Below, piece by piece: positions 1 to 14,161 of a DNA stretch of 64,000 bases. Source of the DNA: Coprinus comatus (Eukaryota > Basidiomycota > Agaricomycetes > Agaricales > Agaricaceae); NCBI GenBank assembly GCA_034638255.1, contig JAWPGT010000008.1, forward strand, positions 124,001 through 188,000, written 5' to 3'. The number at the start of each line of letters is the position of its first letter. Position 1 is the first letter of the stretch. A program made the translations under genes and the position numbers. Under the pieces are notes generated by a model that was not told where the DNA came from, did no database searches, and saw nothing but the letters and a program-made list of their open reading frames with translations.

Positions 1-742
1 TATAATTTTGCCTGGGTAAAGAACGTTATACTGAGCTTGAGACTTATAGAGTATAACATAGTGGTAATACATAGGTGAAGTGGAGAGAGCAATCTGTTAT
101 GTTGAACATTAGTTTTGAGGATGGGAGAAATACGGGTTATTTACAATGAAAGAAAAACAAATGCGTGACTCATCATCACCCAAACCAACGATTCCTTTAT
201 TTCTCCGTTGTTGATATTTTCATTGTTTTTGAAGTATTTAGCTGTAGATTGAATATGATGTAAAGCGAGTGTGTGTAATGAACGTTGGACCAGTTTGATA
301 GGCAGAAGAGAACAATCTAGGATGATATCAGTAAGGGGCCCAAAGGAAAAAGGGAATCGCTCACTTGAAAACATAATAAAACAAAAACATTATCCTTTGC
401 AATTCTTTTTCTTTTTCTCCTTTTTATTCTATTTTATTTTATTTTCTTGATTTTTATGATAGGGGTAAATTCTTTTGGAGAAAAGAGTGTGGGTAATGAG
501 CGACTAGTTGACATCAAGATCTACAAGTAGGCGTAACCATGTAAATGTGAACCTAACACGAGAACCAAAGGAAGAAACATTACTACTCACTTGACATCAA
601 TGCGAAAATAATTTGTTGGTCTCTTTTATTTTTATTTTTATTCAACAATTACAATTTGAACGAGGGACCTATTGGTTGCCTTGTTAGCTCAAACTCGCTT
701 TTAAAACAAGCGAAAAAAAAACATACCCCAAAATCACCCTCA
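1..742. other. gene-free left edge, AT-rich
   Basis: No coding signal I can support. The stretch is AT-rich with T-runs around 400-450 and 620-650. A 77-codon open frame on the minus strand (141-374) shows no family resemblance and no splice continuation. The part nearest 743 is presumably the 3' untranslated and terminator region of the minus-strand gene that ends there. Confidence 0.5.
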
Positions 743-3700
743 TTAACCAAACATTGCATCTAACAGGACTAACACAAAAATAAGAACGAACCAGCAATCA
801 GCGACCAAGTCCAATACGCCCATCTGCTTAGTATGAGGACCCAGAAGTGCTTCATAATGGACGATGTCTCTTGTCTGTGTATGATCTTCTCGTCGAGTTA
901 GCTGTAGACATTCCCAACCTTCTGGGAGTGTCATGTCAATCCTATTAAAAGCAATCATTGTACATTGCAGTAAAATTTTTGAGAGTAAACGCAAATGCAC
1001 TACTCACTTGCGCAGTCCTGGTGTTAAGCTATACCAATCCACCGCCACCCTTCCACTTCCCAAACACGAAAATTGTCCAATTGGACTACACAGAACATCT
1101 CCTACTTCATTCAATACATGCCTCTCCACCTCTAAGCCCAACAAAACCTCAACCGTATGGCCTCGATGGTCTATTCTAGAGGACCACACCTCTTTGACCG
1201 TGATTTTTTCGGTACAGTTATTGTTGGCATGGTAATGAGGTTCGAGTATTTTGAAAATTTCGTTCAGGAATGGAGAGATCGGGCGTTCACATGTTGCACT
1301 GTTAACCTCCTCAAAATTTGAAGAGTGTGTAAGTAAAAGGGGTGTTCGTCCCGACCTAAAATATGTGTTTAGAGGATGGTAGTCAAAGAGAAATGTGAAA
1401 CGCACCCCGATACGAAAGGAGATGACACAAATTGGCCCAATAGAGGGATTCCCTCTATCTGTAAATGCTGTCTGGGCTCTGAAGTAACATTTACAATTGA
1501 ATGAGGAGGGCTAGTAACAATGGTCACTCCAGTGCTTGCAGCTGAACCAGTGTAAATGACGATATCCCTGCAAGCTGGAGTATCGCCAGTAATGATCGCA
1601 TCCAAGGATTGAACGCGATGCTCATAAGGAACGGCGTCCTGGCATATCTGGATGTCGACAATACTGTTGTCTTGCTCAAAAGCAAGGTTGATGATGAAAG
1701 AAAGGGGAACAACAGTAAACTTCCCCAAAAAATTTGCAGCCGGCTTGTAAACAACATGGCCATTGTAAAGTGAACCGCCGTTGCTGGTAATAACATCTAG
1801 AGATTGTACGAGAGGCGTTGCCAAATGACCTTGTGAAAGACGAGCAGTACTTAGTCGATCACGGGGGATTGCGGATGGTGTGTATATGGCAAGGTCCTTA
1901 CAGATTGAAATGTCGTTGGCGATAGTCTCCAGAGCTTGGAAGGCGGGACGATGAATGACAGCATCATTTAAAACTAGAATGTTACTTGTCATGAAAGTCG
2001 CCCAGTGGGATTGAACTAGGGGATGGTAAAGAACAACGTCCGTTAGTAATGGGGCATTGATGTTTGGGGCGATGTTGTCCTCTGGGTACAGTGGCATGCG
2101 AGGTCCGTCCACTAGCTCCTCTTGTAACGGTAAAGATATGGTGCCTCTGTTATCCACAATGGTCAGCACATTCAAACCAAATAGCAATAGAATGGACATA
2201 CACTGATCTTTCAAAATCGTAGTCAGCTCCATATTTGGTTTCCTCAGTCCACTTCTTTTGACGGTCTTCAAGTTGAGCCAGCTCATTTATCACCTGAGGT
2301 GGCGAGCCAAACATGAGTGATACTGGTAATGTCGTAGAATCATCTCCCCATTGTTCTACTGTGTTTCCCTGCTCAAACCCACTCTCTAAAACACCAGTAC
2401 CAACCTCAATCTTGTCCTTTGAGTCAGAAAGGTCCTGTACTTCCATCTTGAGGCTTTCAGACATTTGACTACTTTCTTCCCGGAAAGACTTTGTCATGGC
2501 AATAATAGCAAAGAGACAATCACAAAATCTTGGTGAAGCGGATGATTGGCTGTACTCAGACTCCGAATCCGAGTACATTTCTAGTTGAAAGCTGGGCTCC
2601 TTGTGTTCATGCTTGTTGGATGTCTTCAGAGCTTGAGTGGAAGTTTCAGCTTCTTCAATGTCATTGTTTGCCTCCCCTTCAACTTTAACAGCCACGTAAC
2701 CAAGACCATTCTCGGATTTTTCTTCTGTTCCACTGTCCTTGCCAACAGTGGCCCCCAAGAATTCTTTATCATAGCCAGTGACGTGGATTCGAATGTTTGG
2801 GATGGGAAAGTAGGTATTAAGAGGTTGATACGGGTCATAGAGCGAAGAACCCTGGTCGGTGACAGAAGCAGACTCCAAGTTTTTGTCTTCTTTGAGCTCT
2901 CTTTCCTGAGAACTTGAAGGATGGCCCTGAATAAGGTTGGATGCACAGGACTGGTTCTTAGACTCCAATTCTGCGTCGAATTGGGTCCCAGGTTCTTTGG
3001 GAGTTCCTCCAACACCAATATATTCATTCATCACCTCGACGTAGTTGAGAGATTCCTCCTCAATAATATTCCCTTTCTCGACAATCTTGGTGTGAACAAC
3101 CTGAACCCCGTCTTTGTCGCAGTTGGTCACTTGGTAGGGATTAATGGTCAAACCATTAAAATCAATCCCAACACTAGCATCTCCAGAGGGTAAGTAAACA
3201 AAAGAATCTCCGTGTTTCAAGGAGATTTCTTGAGGCGACCCTTCATTGACGTCAACAGAGTTGTAAGTGCCAGCTTCTTCAGATATCAGAATCTTGTTGA
3301 TGCTAGATTCGTCCACCTCCGTAGATGGTTCGGATGTTGAACTTGAAGACAAGCCCATGTCACTGATACCAGGTGCCTCCGAAATGCCCTGATCCTCCCA
3401 TTTAATCGAGTTGAGGTCATCAGGGTAGGTCCTTTCCTTCAAGGCAAACGCAGAGAAATTCCTTCCCTTCCAGAACTTGGTAGCTGTTTACAGATACTGT
3501 CAACTTCATATACAGATGATATAAAGTTAATTAAGCATACCAAAGCGACTGTTAATCTTCTTCCTCGCATTCACCTTCTTTGGTGATTCCTTCTTGGTAA
3601 TGTTCTCTTCAATGACAATTCCTTCAATACCAACATCATTTTCCTCCTTCATGTCAACCTCTTCCTTCTCCTTGGAAACATCAACCATATCAACACCTTT

Positions 3701-4018
3701 CTCCTCGCTCTCCCCGACAGTAACAATTGGCATTACTTCAACCTCGACCTCCTTCATCTCATCAACTTCATCCTTGATCTGGTCGATGCCAGCCTCCGTG
3801 ATCTCCTCAACTGTGATTAAGGTCTCAACCCCATTGATAGGATCTTCGACTTCCTTGACCATTTCCATAGGTTCAATATCGGGGGTACCAACATCAGAAC
3901 CATGATCATCGACAACATTGCGGTCAGCACTAATGCCACGGGGAGGATTAGGCGCAGTGCTGGATGGGGTCTTGGCCTTCTTGACTTTCTTGAACCTTCT
4001 CGTATTCCTCTTGGCCAT
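743..4018 (-). CDS. repeat-containing protein of unknown function with C-terminal membrane segment (1015 aa, 5 exons)
   Basis: I do not recognise this gene. Five minus-strand exons join in phase: 4018-3541, 3483-2202, 2146-1406, 1355-1008 and 941-743, all with GT-AG introns of 50-66 nt. The start at 4018 (MAKRNTRRFKKVKK) gives a very basic, NLS-like beginning. Then come about 400 residues that are acidic, Ser/Glu-rich and probably disordered. From about residue 620 there is a series of imperfect repeats of roughly 25 residues, each ending in a motif such as RDIVIYTGSA, KDLAIYTPSA or NDAVIHRPA and usually followed by VQSLD or FQALE; a degenerate copy (TRDIVHYEALL) lies near the C-terminus. The last 20 residues are hydrophobic (CWFVLIFVLVLLDAMFG), so the protein may be tail-anchored. 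Fusing all five exons is my inference from matching phases; two adjacent genes are the main alternative. Confidence 0.6.
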
Positions 4019-7000
4019 AATATTCAAAGTAGATTTTTGTAGACGTATACGTAGATGGTGTTCTGCTTTGGAAATCAGCCCAATAGACGAATATATACCC
4101 ATTTCAAAGCATCCTGGCAAGTCTCTTGTGATAATATTAAAAATTATAGCCAGCCCCCGACGAATTCATGATCGTGAATTGTGATCCCAAACTTGAAAGA
4201 GCCTTGTCCAGTCCAGATTGAAACAGTGGCAGAACATGATGATAGGAATGGTTTGTTAGATTTCGCCATGAGAAGCACTGATTCTGTTTTCTGAGTGCCT
4301 CCAGAGTGATAAGTCGTTGCGGGCTTTATTGTGCTGGAATAGACTCTAGTGTTCGTGCTTTCATGACGTCACAAGTTGTGACGTGTGTGATTGAGAGGAA
4401 ATTAGCGCTCCGAAATATCATGATTTTGGGCATTATACCAATCCCTTATACCATAAATACTTTGAACCACTTGTCCTTGCGTACTTGAGTACTTGAGTTA
4501 CTGCCACTTGAAATTCCCCCACGAAACTTTTGGGCGGGCTCGACACTTCCCCAGAACTGCTCTTCTGTTACTCCCTTCTTCTATTCATTATCTGACAAGA
4601 CGACGTAGTAGACATACAACAGACTTTCATCAAACTGATGTACGGTTGTCCGCAAGATTGAATCCACAATTGCTGTATAAAAAAAGAGTTACATAAATAT
4701 TTAACGGAGTCAAGGGTCTTTGAGCTCCCAATTCTCGGAATCTTTCGGGAAAAGCCTGGTTGTCTACCCAGTAACGGGTTACTTCCAAAAGAGATGATCC
4801 CGAGGCTTGTTGTACGTACTATCTGGTGGTCGTTGGCCCCCGATGATTGTTGGCGGTGATTCCTCTTCACGTAGCGTTGGAATTAATTTGGAAGAAAGAA
4901 ACGAATGCAGACGGTATATACATGGGTTGATGACCAAAAACGTTGTTTGTCTTTCCGTTTCACGATTACGTGTATGGTATATTTCTCTCTCGGTTTCGTA
5001 ACGATCTCAACTCTTGGATTATAAATTCTACATCGAGGAATGTCGAAATTGGTACTTAAAGACAGATTTCTCAATACGATCAGTCAAGACCCTGTAGCTT
5101 GTTGGAGCGGAATCAATTAGTTGATTCGTAGCACCTCATTTTCATACCCTAATCCTTCAACATTACTTTGTAATCAGTAGTAAAACTCGTGTGTTTGGAC
5201 TTGAAAAGTTGAAGGTTTTTTCTAGAGGACGAGGGCCTCAACTCGGGGAGCCTGTTCACAATGCTACATGGTTGTAACATGTTGCCCCGTGCCGGTAGGA
5301 TCACTAGTATATCGACTCATGATATTGACAGTGTGCATGGTTATTGTCGCACTGTATTTCCAAGTGTGAACTTGGGGTTATGCCATGGCAGTGGTAAGCA
5401 TAAGCGGGCGCCAAGTAGAAGTAATAGACACCGAGAGATAGGGATGACTACTGAAAGGATGGATTCCCGAAGTCCACCGCTAAACATCACTTACTGAATT
5501 GTTTTGGAGGATGAACCGTCGTAAGTTATATCCACACCGAATAGTAATTCCTACCCAAATGAAAGTATATATTAACTTCACCGTTTGCTCCTCCTTGAAC
5601 ATACTCGAACCAAACGGAGGTACCTTGAATATATAGAGTCGTATCTAGACTGATATAGATAGCCTTTTAAATACATTGCCCTCGGCAAACTGCGAACTTC
5701 ATGGGACTTGAAATTGAAGTTGTTAATATGGAGTAAGACTCCTCCAAACTCCAGCTGTCAGTATCTATCTATTATTTAACAAACCCGATTCGCTCTAACA
5801 CCACGACCGTAAAGAAACGGAAACACCGCCGCAGTATACTTGTAACTACCAGGAAAAATATCAAGCAGCTGTAAGTATGTCAGGATCATCAACCGAAAAT
5901 ACCATGCCGTTCATTTCGGAGTGTTTTATGAATCGAAGGTTGGTGCTACCAGTTATTGTTCGACTTGGCGCTCTGTTACACTTACAGTGGTCTGATTCGT
6001 ATGTGAAAATTTATGCATCTACTTATACTTAGTAGCCGCCTCATTAATGCTGTTTACTTTCTTATCAAGCGCCAGTTATAGTGGGTTTTGATCCCACCGT
6101 TTCAGCGTTCGATGTTAAACGTTCAAAATGAGTGTTCAACGTTTCAACAATGGTTCCTCATCTTTCTCATCATTCAAGACAGATGTTCCCAACATTTATT
6201 GTAGTCGGGCGGCCCGGCAGCCTGCTGCATACTGTCAGAGTCCGAGAGATTGTTGCTTGGCAAAGAAGGTTCTATGTAGTAAACTACTGAGTACATCGGA
6301 TAAATTCTACGAGATACAGGGTCATTATTATTAACTGGAAACTTGCGAATCAATCACCGTATGTCCCTTCCCGGATCCTAGTTATCTAGTTCATACTGAT
6401 GTATGAATGGGGTAAATCATCATTCTCTCGTTACTTCTGATAAACATAAACAAGTTCTACATTGCTCATATACATAAGTTCTAGCCCTTCAGGTCACCTG
6501 CATTTATCAACACGGGGTCGGGGGGTCTAATAAAATGAATCATCAATGAGGAGTAACCATTTCGCGGTCAGTGTGCAGTTGATTTTATGTGGTATGGACG
6601 AGATCTGAGACTGATAGATTGACTCGGGGAGTTAAAAGGTGTGGTAATCGGACAAAAGCCGTCACTAAGTACTGAGTCATATCGTATCTCAGCGTTTCAG
6701 TTCTTTACAACCTTGGATATCATTTTGCAAGACTGATTACTATCGTTAATAAAATGGAATCGAAGCAAAATGGATTCTATCTGGATTTAGTAGTTTGTAG
6801 GACATCACACATGAGTTCAATGATCGGACAAGTAATCACTATTCACCATCACGAGCCCCCCCCCCAATCTGCGAGTACACTTGAATCCGCAGTACGTACT
6901 TGTAGAAGCAGTGGTTAATTGTTGAGTTTCTCAAAAAGTATTTTGGGCCGTAGCGGAAGTCGGTGTCAATAAAGTAATTATCGGAGGCGGTTTTATTTAA

Positions 7001-9381
7001 CCCTGTCCACTGAACGGTGGAACCTGGGTCCCAGTCAGTGGCAAAGGGCGTAATAAACGACATATTCATATTTTCGGACTATCGGGGCGACAAGGGAAAG
7101 TACAAGTCAATACATACGCAAAAATAGTAAGCAGCTATTTCCGCTACAGTCTTTAGTAAAGCTTAATGAATCTTCATTTGGATAGTGCCACAAGTTAAGA
7201 ATGATTAAAGATTAATGAGATATGTAACTATGTACCTGGATTATTATGGTTATACATGTTCAGTGGAGTAACAAGTTTGGAAATAACCTGGAATAGCCAT
7301 TTCTGATCACTTCCGCCAAGAGTCCTAGTCAGGCATGTACCTATTGCCATGACTCGGCTATGACCCTAATACAACCCTAATATATATCCCTCGACATCTG
7401 TCACAAACCAGAGGAATATACTACTCACCGGCAGTTATTTACGAGGGTACTTCTAACATGAATGCTCTCACTGGGGATACTTACCCGATTCAGATTTACA
7501 AGGAGAACCAAGCCCAATACCCAGGTATACCCAACCTTTATACACCTAATCTCCGTGTGTAATAATCTCTTTCTCTCTCACTCTCTCAAAGCTCTTGATC
7601 GGAACTTGTTTAAGCTGTTGGAGTTGTTGGGGTGTGGGTCGGTCCTACCGGAAAAATCCAGTACCCTGGAGGTTCTGAGAGAATCATTATGTACGTTTTT
7701 TTTTATTCGGGCCTTTTAGTATACACACTGAAGCGCGTGTTTTATTTTTGTGTCTTTTTGTGATGTTTTCACATCCTCCCTGATCTTCGGCCACGGGCGA
7801 AGGTGCTTTTATTGATTATTGTTCCTATTATAAATAGTTTGTACTTGCCACTTGATTTTATTCCCGGTAAGATCCGTAATTCAGTGCCGTTGGTGGTTAA
7901 AAGGTGTTTTAGGGCTTGAGGGTTGTCTAGGTTGTTTGCCATGTTTGGGGGCTTAAATAAAGTCATGGCCCCTGGGAAGCTGGTTAAGTGCGCGGACTTG
8001 ATACCAACGGATCAGGGGGTAAATACAGATTCGCGAAATGTGTGGATGTTTACGTTATACCAAGGGTTATGGGGAGAACCCCCATCTTGTTTTCATGCGA
8101 AAGTCACGGCGGTTGTGAGCTTCTATTACAGACCACTCCTTTTTACCTTTTGAGTGCTGGTATAAGTTGTTGGCCCAAAAAACGGGGGTTGAAATGGTAA
8201 AGGAGAAGCCGGAATAACCCACGTGGTTATGACGCACGGAAAACGTAAACATAAGGATTGATAACGATCGTTGCCCGTTTAACATAGTTCAGGGTTGTAC
8301 TAACTTATTTAAACCAGAATTTTCCGTGCCGGCATTCATGGTCACTCTCATCCCAAATTCATGTTACTTAACGCATGGGCACGGAGAATAATTAACTTCA
8401 ACCCTAGTCTAGCGAGTAACGTTGAAAGGTACGAGCTAGACCACGCTACCCTTTGTTTCCCAGCAGTTCCAAGGCTCCCGATCCACACCGGTTAGTACAA
8501 TAATATATAAAGATGAAACACACTCCGTAAACTTTGCTTTCCCAATTCCCTCTTTCACTCTGCTTTCCCCCTGCTGAAGTAGGCGCTGGAATCACTCACT
8601 GTCATTATCTATTCGCTCTCTTTTTGTTGGTGAATATGTGTACTCATGAAGTGTGAGTGTTCATGATAATGAAAACAATTGTTTACTACAATTCACACTG
8701 GTCATTTTCAAGTGTCGGCGATTACTATAGAGGATGCAAAGTGCGTCTATCAATGTCATGACCTTATCCGAACTTCATCGAGGGTCTCATTGGCACATAC
8801 AGCATTTCCATCCTCGTTTTCTCACCGGACAAGTGACCGACTGCAATATCAGTATTTGCAAGACCTCGCAAAAGCACATTCACAGGGATGCTCCAAAAGC
8901 AGTTTGCGACTGTCCAGAGGTGCGGTGATTAAACGGAAAATGCACTTTATATGACTATGCTGTGATTGACTCTGAACGAATGTAGGTTGTCAAAGAAGAG
9001 CGCAAGGTGGAGAATTTATACCAATTTGCCCATGATGATTGTAAAAAGCCCGTTCATTCAAATTCATAAATGGGGTGTTAGTTATACCGAGGTTTCTCCT
9101 GCCCTTAGCAACGCGAATACCGAAGTAGTTTCTTGGAGTTGGGGGATAATAGACTTTTGCTTTTTTTTGTTTGTAATATTTAATCATCCTCGTAATAAAT
9201 ACGCAGTTTCATAGACGATTTATTCCAGAAGCGGAGATTATTGGCGTGTGAATTTTGAGCAATACGCGTCCGTCCGTACTTCAGTCTCTTATAACAACTC
9301 CTTTCCTCCGAGGTCGCATCGCATTCCATAAGCATGCCATCCTGTAAGTCTCACAAGCTCAGATCTAGTCAGTATTACAAC
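4019..9381. other. gene-free interval of about 5.4 kb
   Basis: Only short open frames without recognisable family or splice continuation. It holds one cluster of CGTTCAA-like heptamers (6105-6150), listed separately, and a TATA-like AATATATAAAG near 8505 with no evident gene behind it. The stretch just before 9382 carries the 5' region of the proline-rich gene. Confidence 0.5.
6105..6150. repeat. CGTTCAA-like heptamer array
   Basis: Reading on the plus strand, units such as CGTTCGA, TGTTAAA, CGTTCAA, TGTTCAA and CGTTTCAA follow each other almost without spacing. The same heptamer recurs in other intergenic regions of this window. Function unknown. Confidence 0.45.
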
Positions 9382-10451
9382 ATGTTAAACGGAACTTCAT
9401 TCTCAGTTGCCGATATCAAGAGCAAGGCCTCAAAAGCAACCACTGCTGGTGTCGGAAAGCTCCAACACATACGGGATCATAATACCAGGTGAATTATTCT
9501 CCATTTCTGCTAGTTATACAACATTTTGTTGATCCTATTTCCAATTATTAGTGTCTCCCTTAAGAAGACAAACTGGGACCCATATAGTGGTGTTCCTCCA
9601 CCCCCACCTCCGCCAAGGATCAATGCAGACAATAAACCACAGAAACTCGCACTGTTACCTCCCCCTCCTAGTCGCACAGGATCAACATCTGGATCTATCA
9701 GAGCATCTCCTATAAGCCGCACAGGAAGTTCTCTTTCTTCTGCTTCCTCTCCGGCTGCTCCTCCTTTACCTGCGAGAGGTGGCTCTGGTTCTCCAGCGCC
9801 TCCTTTGCCAAGAAGGAATAATACGTTATCACCACCAGCACTTCCAAGTCGTGGTCCTTCAGCCTCACCATCTCCTCTTTCACGGTTTACTGCTGATCAT
9901 GAAGATTCAACATTTCCTTCACCCCCTCCACCACCCCCTCCACCACCGCCTGCACCTCCAAGAGCACCCGCTTCTCTAGTACCACCTCCATCTCTTCCAA
10001 CAAGAAACTCTTTCAGTGCTCAACCTCCACATGCGCCTCCACCTCCACCAAGTCGAGCCACAAAACCAACTTCAACTTTTTCACCCACCCCTCCCTCATT
10101 TAATAGACCCACATTTTCAAACCAAACTCCTGTTAAACGTACTCCATTACCTTCATTCACAAGAACTATTCCTGAACCAGCACCTGAACCAACATTGGAA
10201 TATGTGACTGATCCTGAATCTGAAGAACCTGAAATAGATTGGGCTAATCTATCAGAAGAAGATAAACAAGTATTCTTCGGTTGGCTTGATGAATTTTTCA
10301 CTAAAATGCTTGGATTCCAAGTTGGACCTGTGCCAGTTGTACGTTCTTTTTTGGTTCTTTCCTAAAGAAAAAAAAAACTATTTTTGGATAGTCTGTTGAC
10401 CATAAAAACTCGCTTTTGCAGACTAAATCTTCGACTTGGGCAAGGGCATAG
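9382..10451 (+). CDS. proline-rich protein, possible cytoskeletal adaptor (307 aa, 3 exons)
   Basis: Exons 9382-9488, 9552-10338 and 10422-10451 join in phase with GT-AG introns. The N-terminus (NGTSFSVADIKSKASKA, then SLKKTNWDPYSG) looks conserved and is followed by about 190 residues of proline runs (PPPPPPP) separated by Ser/Arg-rich spacers, the kind of sequence bound by SH3 and profilin domains. An acidic block leads to a compact conserved-looking segment, EIDWANLSEEDKQVFFGWLD, near residue 270. The last coding exon is only 30 nt (TKSSTWARA, stop); reading through its intron would give a false end at 10365. An upstream in-frame ATG at 9334 would add 16 residues, but 9382 fits better because the conserved part begins there. 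Overall composition resembles WIP/verprolin-type actin adaptors, yet I see no clear WH2 motif, so the role is a guess. Confidence 0.65.
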
Positions 10452-10683
10452 ATAACACGAAGTAATTCTACATGTGTCATGTTATCCATACAATGGAAAA
10501 CAGATTACATCATGATATACGATACTATACAAGATATTGACTAGCTACTGTACAATCTATGCAAATCAGATAGATAAACACATGATGATAAGAAATGAGG
10601 CATGTACTTTTGGGTTAACATACACTCTTTTTTTAAGGAGGCTTGGCCGCTGGTGATAATTAGCCAAGGATGGTATATAACAG

Positions 10684-12213
<1,530 letters not shown>

Positions 12214-12565
12214 GGTGTAGGAGATTAGATGAGGGGCCCAATGTTATGGTCAGGAGAGAGGAAAAATACAGGATACCAAATTCAGCAGTCATGTGATCCT
12301 AGGATATAATCGTCAGCACAGCCTCAACCAACGGACATATTCTTCCCGAAATAAACCATGACCGCACGTGGTTTTATAGCTCTTTCGGCATTTCTTTGAA
12401 TTTCTCCCCCCACTCCACCCAACCTTTCCTCCCATACTTGCACTTATTAACGACACGATTACATGGCTCAACTGGAACACGCTAGATCGGACATCAGAGC
12501 TGAGGAAGATCAGTTTCCAATTGAGGACAACATAATTTTGCTTTCGGTCAAAAATAAACGTCCTT

Positions 12566-14161
12566 ATGGCTGAAAAACAAGCTCTTACTAGAGATGTAGA
12601 GGCACATAGAGCTTTGTTATCTCCAATCAGACGCCTTGCCCCCGAACTATTGCAGGAGATTTTTATTCTATGTCTTCCGACTCTACACAACGCTATTATG
12701 TGTAGTAGAGAAGCCCCTCTTCTACTCGGACTTGTTTGCAGTAAATGGCGACAGATTACTTATTCAACACCAAAACTATGGTCATCTATACACATCTATA
12801 TCCCACCATTGATTCTTGTCCCCCATCATTTCAAATTAACTCCCAGCATCGTGTCGGAGTGGCTATCTCGCTCAGGAAATTTGCCACTCTCTATTTCTAT
12901 GACATCGACTTGGGAACACAACGCTTCGATACCCACGAAATATACTCTCCACGACTACATCAACGTAATCGTCCAATTCTCTTCACGCTGGAAGTCTCTG
13001 TGTTTACACCTACATTACAACTGGCCTTTGCTATTCAATCTGGTCAAAAAACAGGACGTATCATTGCTTCAAGAGCTCTCGCTTAAAGGATTCGTGCCTA
13101 TTTCATATAGGGCCAAGATAGAGGAATTATCAAGGAAAATAGCTTCCCAAACAGATACTATGATTTCTGCTCCATGCTTACGTCGAGTTTCACTTGTACC
13201 ATTTGGTCGTGAAGTGCATAAATTCCCTCTCAATTGGGCTAACCTCACTGCGCTCGACTTGAGGAGGGATCTGAGGTCCTACAATGAGGTTGTCGATGTC
13301 TTACTTCGATGTCCTAATCTCGAGTCATGTTCCCTTACGACAAAGGAACCAGAGACAGGTATAGCAATTACACATCGCAGAATACCCCTTCGAAAACTTC
13401 AAACACTCACTCTCTTAACCAATGTTTATGAATTGGATTTATTTCATTCACTCGATGCTCCCCTTCTTCGACATTTGGAATTTACATGGAGAAGATTCGC
13501 AATTCCATTACCAGTTTCCCGATTACCCTATCTATCTTCCTTCTTTCCAACGATTATCAATGGTTTAGAAGAACTCAGATTGGATACACGGAATATTAAA
13601 GAATTGGATGTAATCTATATCCTAAAATTACTTCCTTCATTACGACGTTTATTTCTTTTGGCTGGTTCTAATAGAAGATTCTTCGCAATTGCCCCAGGGA
13701 CACTTCCTCCTGATAATACGTTTCATATGGACGATTTGACGTTGGATATGTTCATACCTAAACAAAAGGATAACGAATACCAGGACTCTGCAAATCAATC
13801 ATGCCTATGTCCAAAGCTCGAAGTCTTTCAATGCACTGGTACAACATTCAATCACACTACACTCATTTCTTTCCTTCGCTCTCGTACATTATACCATGAT
13901 AAATTTCCCGACGTTGCCCAATTACGAACAGTTGGTATATTTTTTGGAGATGGAGTAGACACAACTGGTCCTGGTCAACCGCCGAATAAAGAAATCAAGA
14001 AAGAAATTGAAATGTTGGAAAAGGAAACGGGGTTAGTAGTTGCTTTCCGATATAAACGATCAACGTTGGCAAATGAGGAGAAAAATATGTTCTCGGTGTA
14101 TGATGGTTGTGATTTTGATGTAAATAATTTCGGTCAGAGACCGAGTTATTTTGGGTTTTAA
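12566..14161 (+). CDS. F-box domain protein, Agaricomycete type (531 aa as read)
   Basis: The N-terminal block LLSPIRRLAPELLQEIF, then ILCLPT, EAPLLLGLVCSKWRQI and STPKLWSSIHI, is the F-box-like region typical of large mushroom families. F-box proteins recruit substrates to SCF (Skp1-cullin-F-box) ubiquitin ligases. The remaining 430 residues show spaced leucine-rich stretches (for example LTALDLRRDLRSY and LRHLEFTW), suggesting a degenerate LRR-type substrate-recognition region. It is a single exon. The family normally has a coiled-coil leader before MAEKQALTRDVEAHRALL; that leader is visible from an ATG at 12463 (MAQLEHARSDIRAEEDQ...) but in another frame, and removing one A from the run at 12550-12554 would join them. 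The true start is therefore probably 12463. The substrate is unknown. Confidence 0.85.
   Translation: MAEKQALTRDVEAHRALLSPIRRLAPELLQEIFILCLPTLHNAIMCSREAPLLLGLVCSKWRQITYSTPKLWSSIHIYIPPLILVPHHFKLTPSIVSEWLSRSGNLPLSISMTSTWEHNASIPTKYTLHDYINVIVQFSSRWKSLCLHLHYNWPLLFNLVKKQDVSLLQELSLKGFVPISYRAKIEELSRKIASQTDTMISAPCLRRVSLVPFGREVHKFPLNWANLTALDLRRDLRSYNEVVDVLLRCPNLESCSLTTKEPETGIAITHRRIPLRKLQTLTLLTNVYELDLFHSLDAPLLRHLEFTWRRFAIPLPVSRLPYLSSFFPTIINGLEELRLDTRNIKELDVIYILKLLPSLRRLFLLAGSNRRFFAIAPGTLPPDNTFHMDDLTLDMFIPKQKDNEYQDSANQSCLCPKLEVFQCTGTTFNHTTLISFLRSRTLYHDKFPDVAQLRTVGIFFGDGVDTTGPGQPPNKEIKKEIEMLEKETGLVVAFRYKRSTLANEEKNMFSVYDGCDFDVNNFGQRPSYFGF

Noticed and set aside
141..374. 77-codon minus-strand open frame
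   Set aside because: No family resemblance, no splice partner, low-complexity AT-rich sequence.
9510..9722. Glycine-rich minus-strand frame
   Set aside because: Shadow of the proline codons in the plus-strand proline-rich gene.
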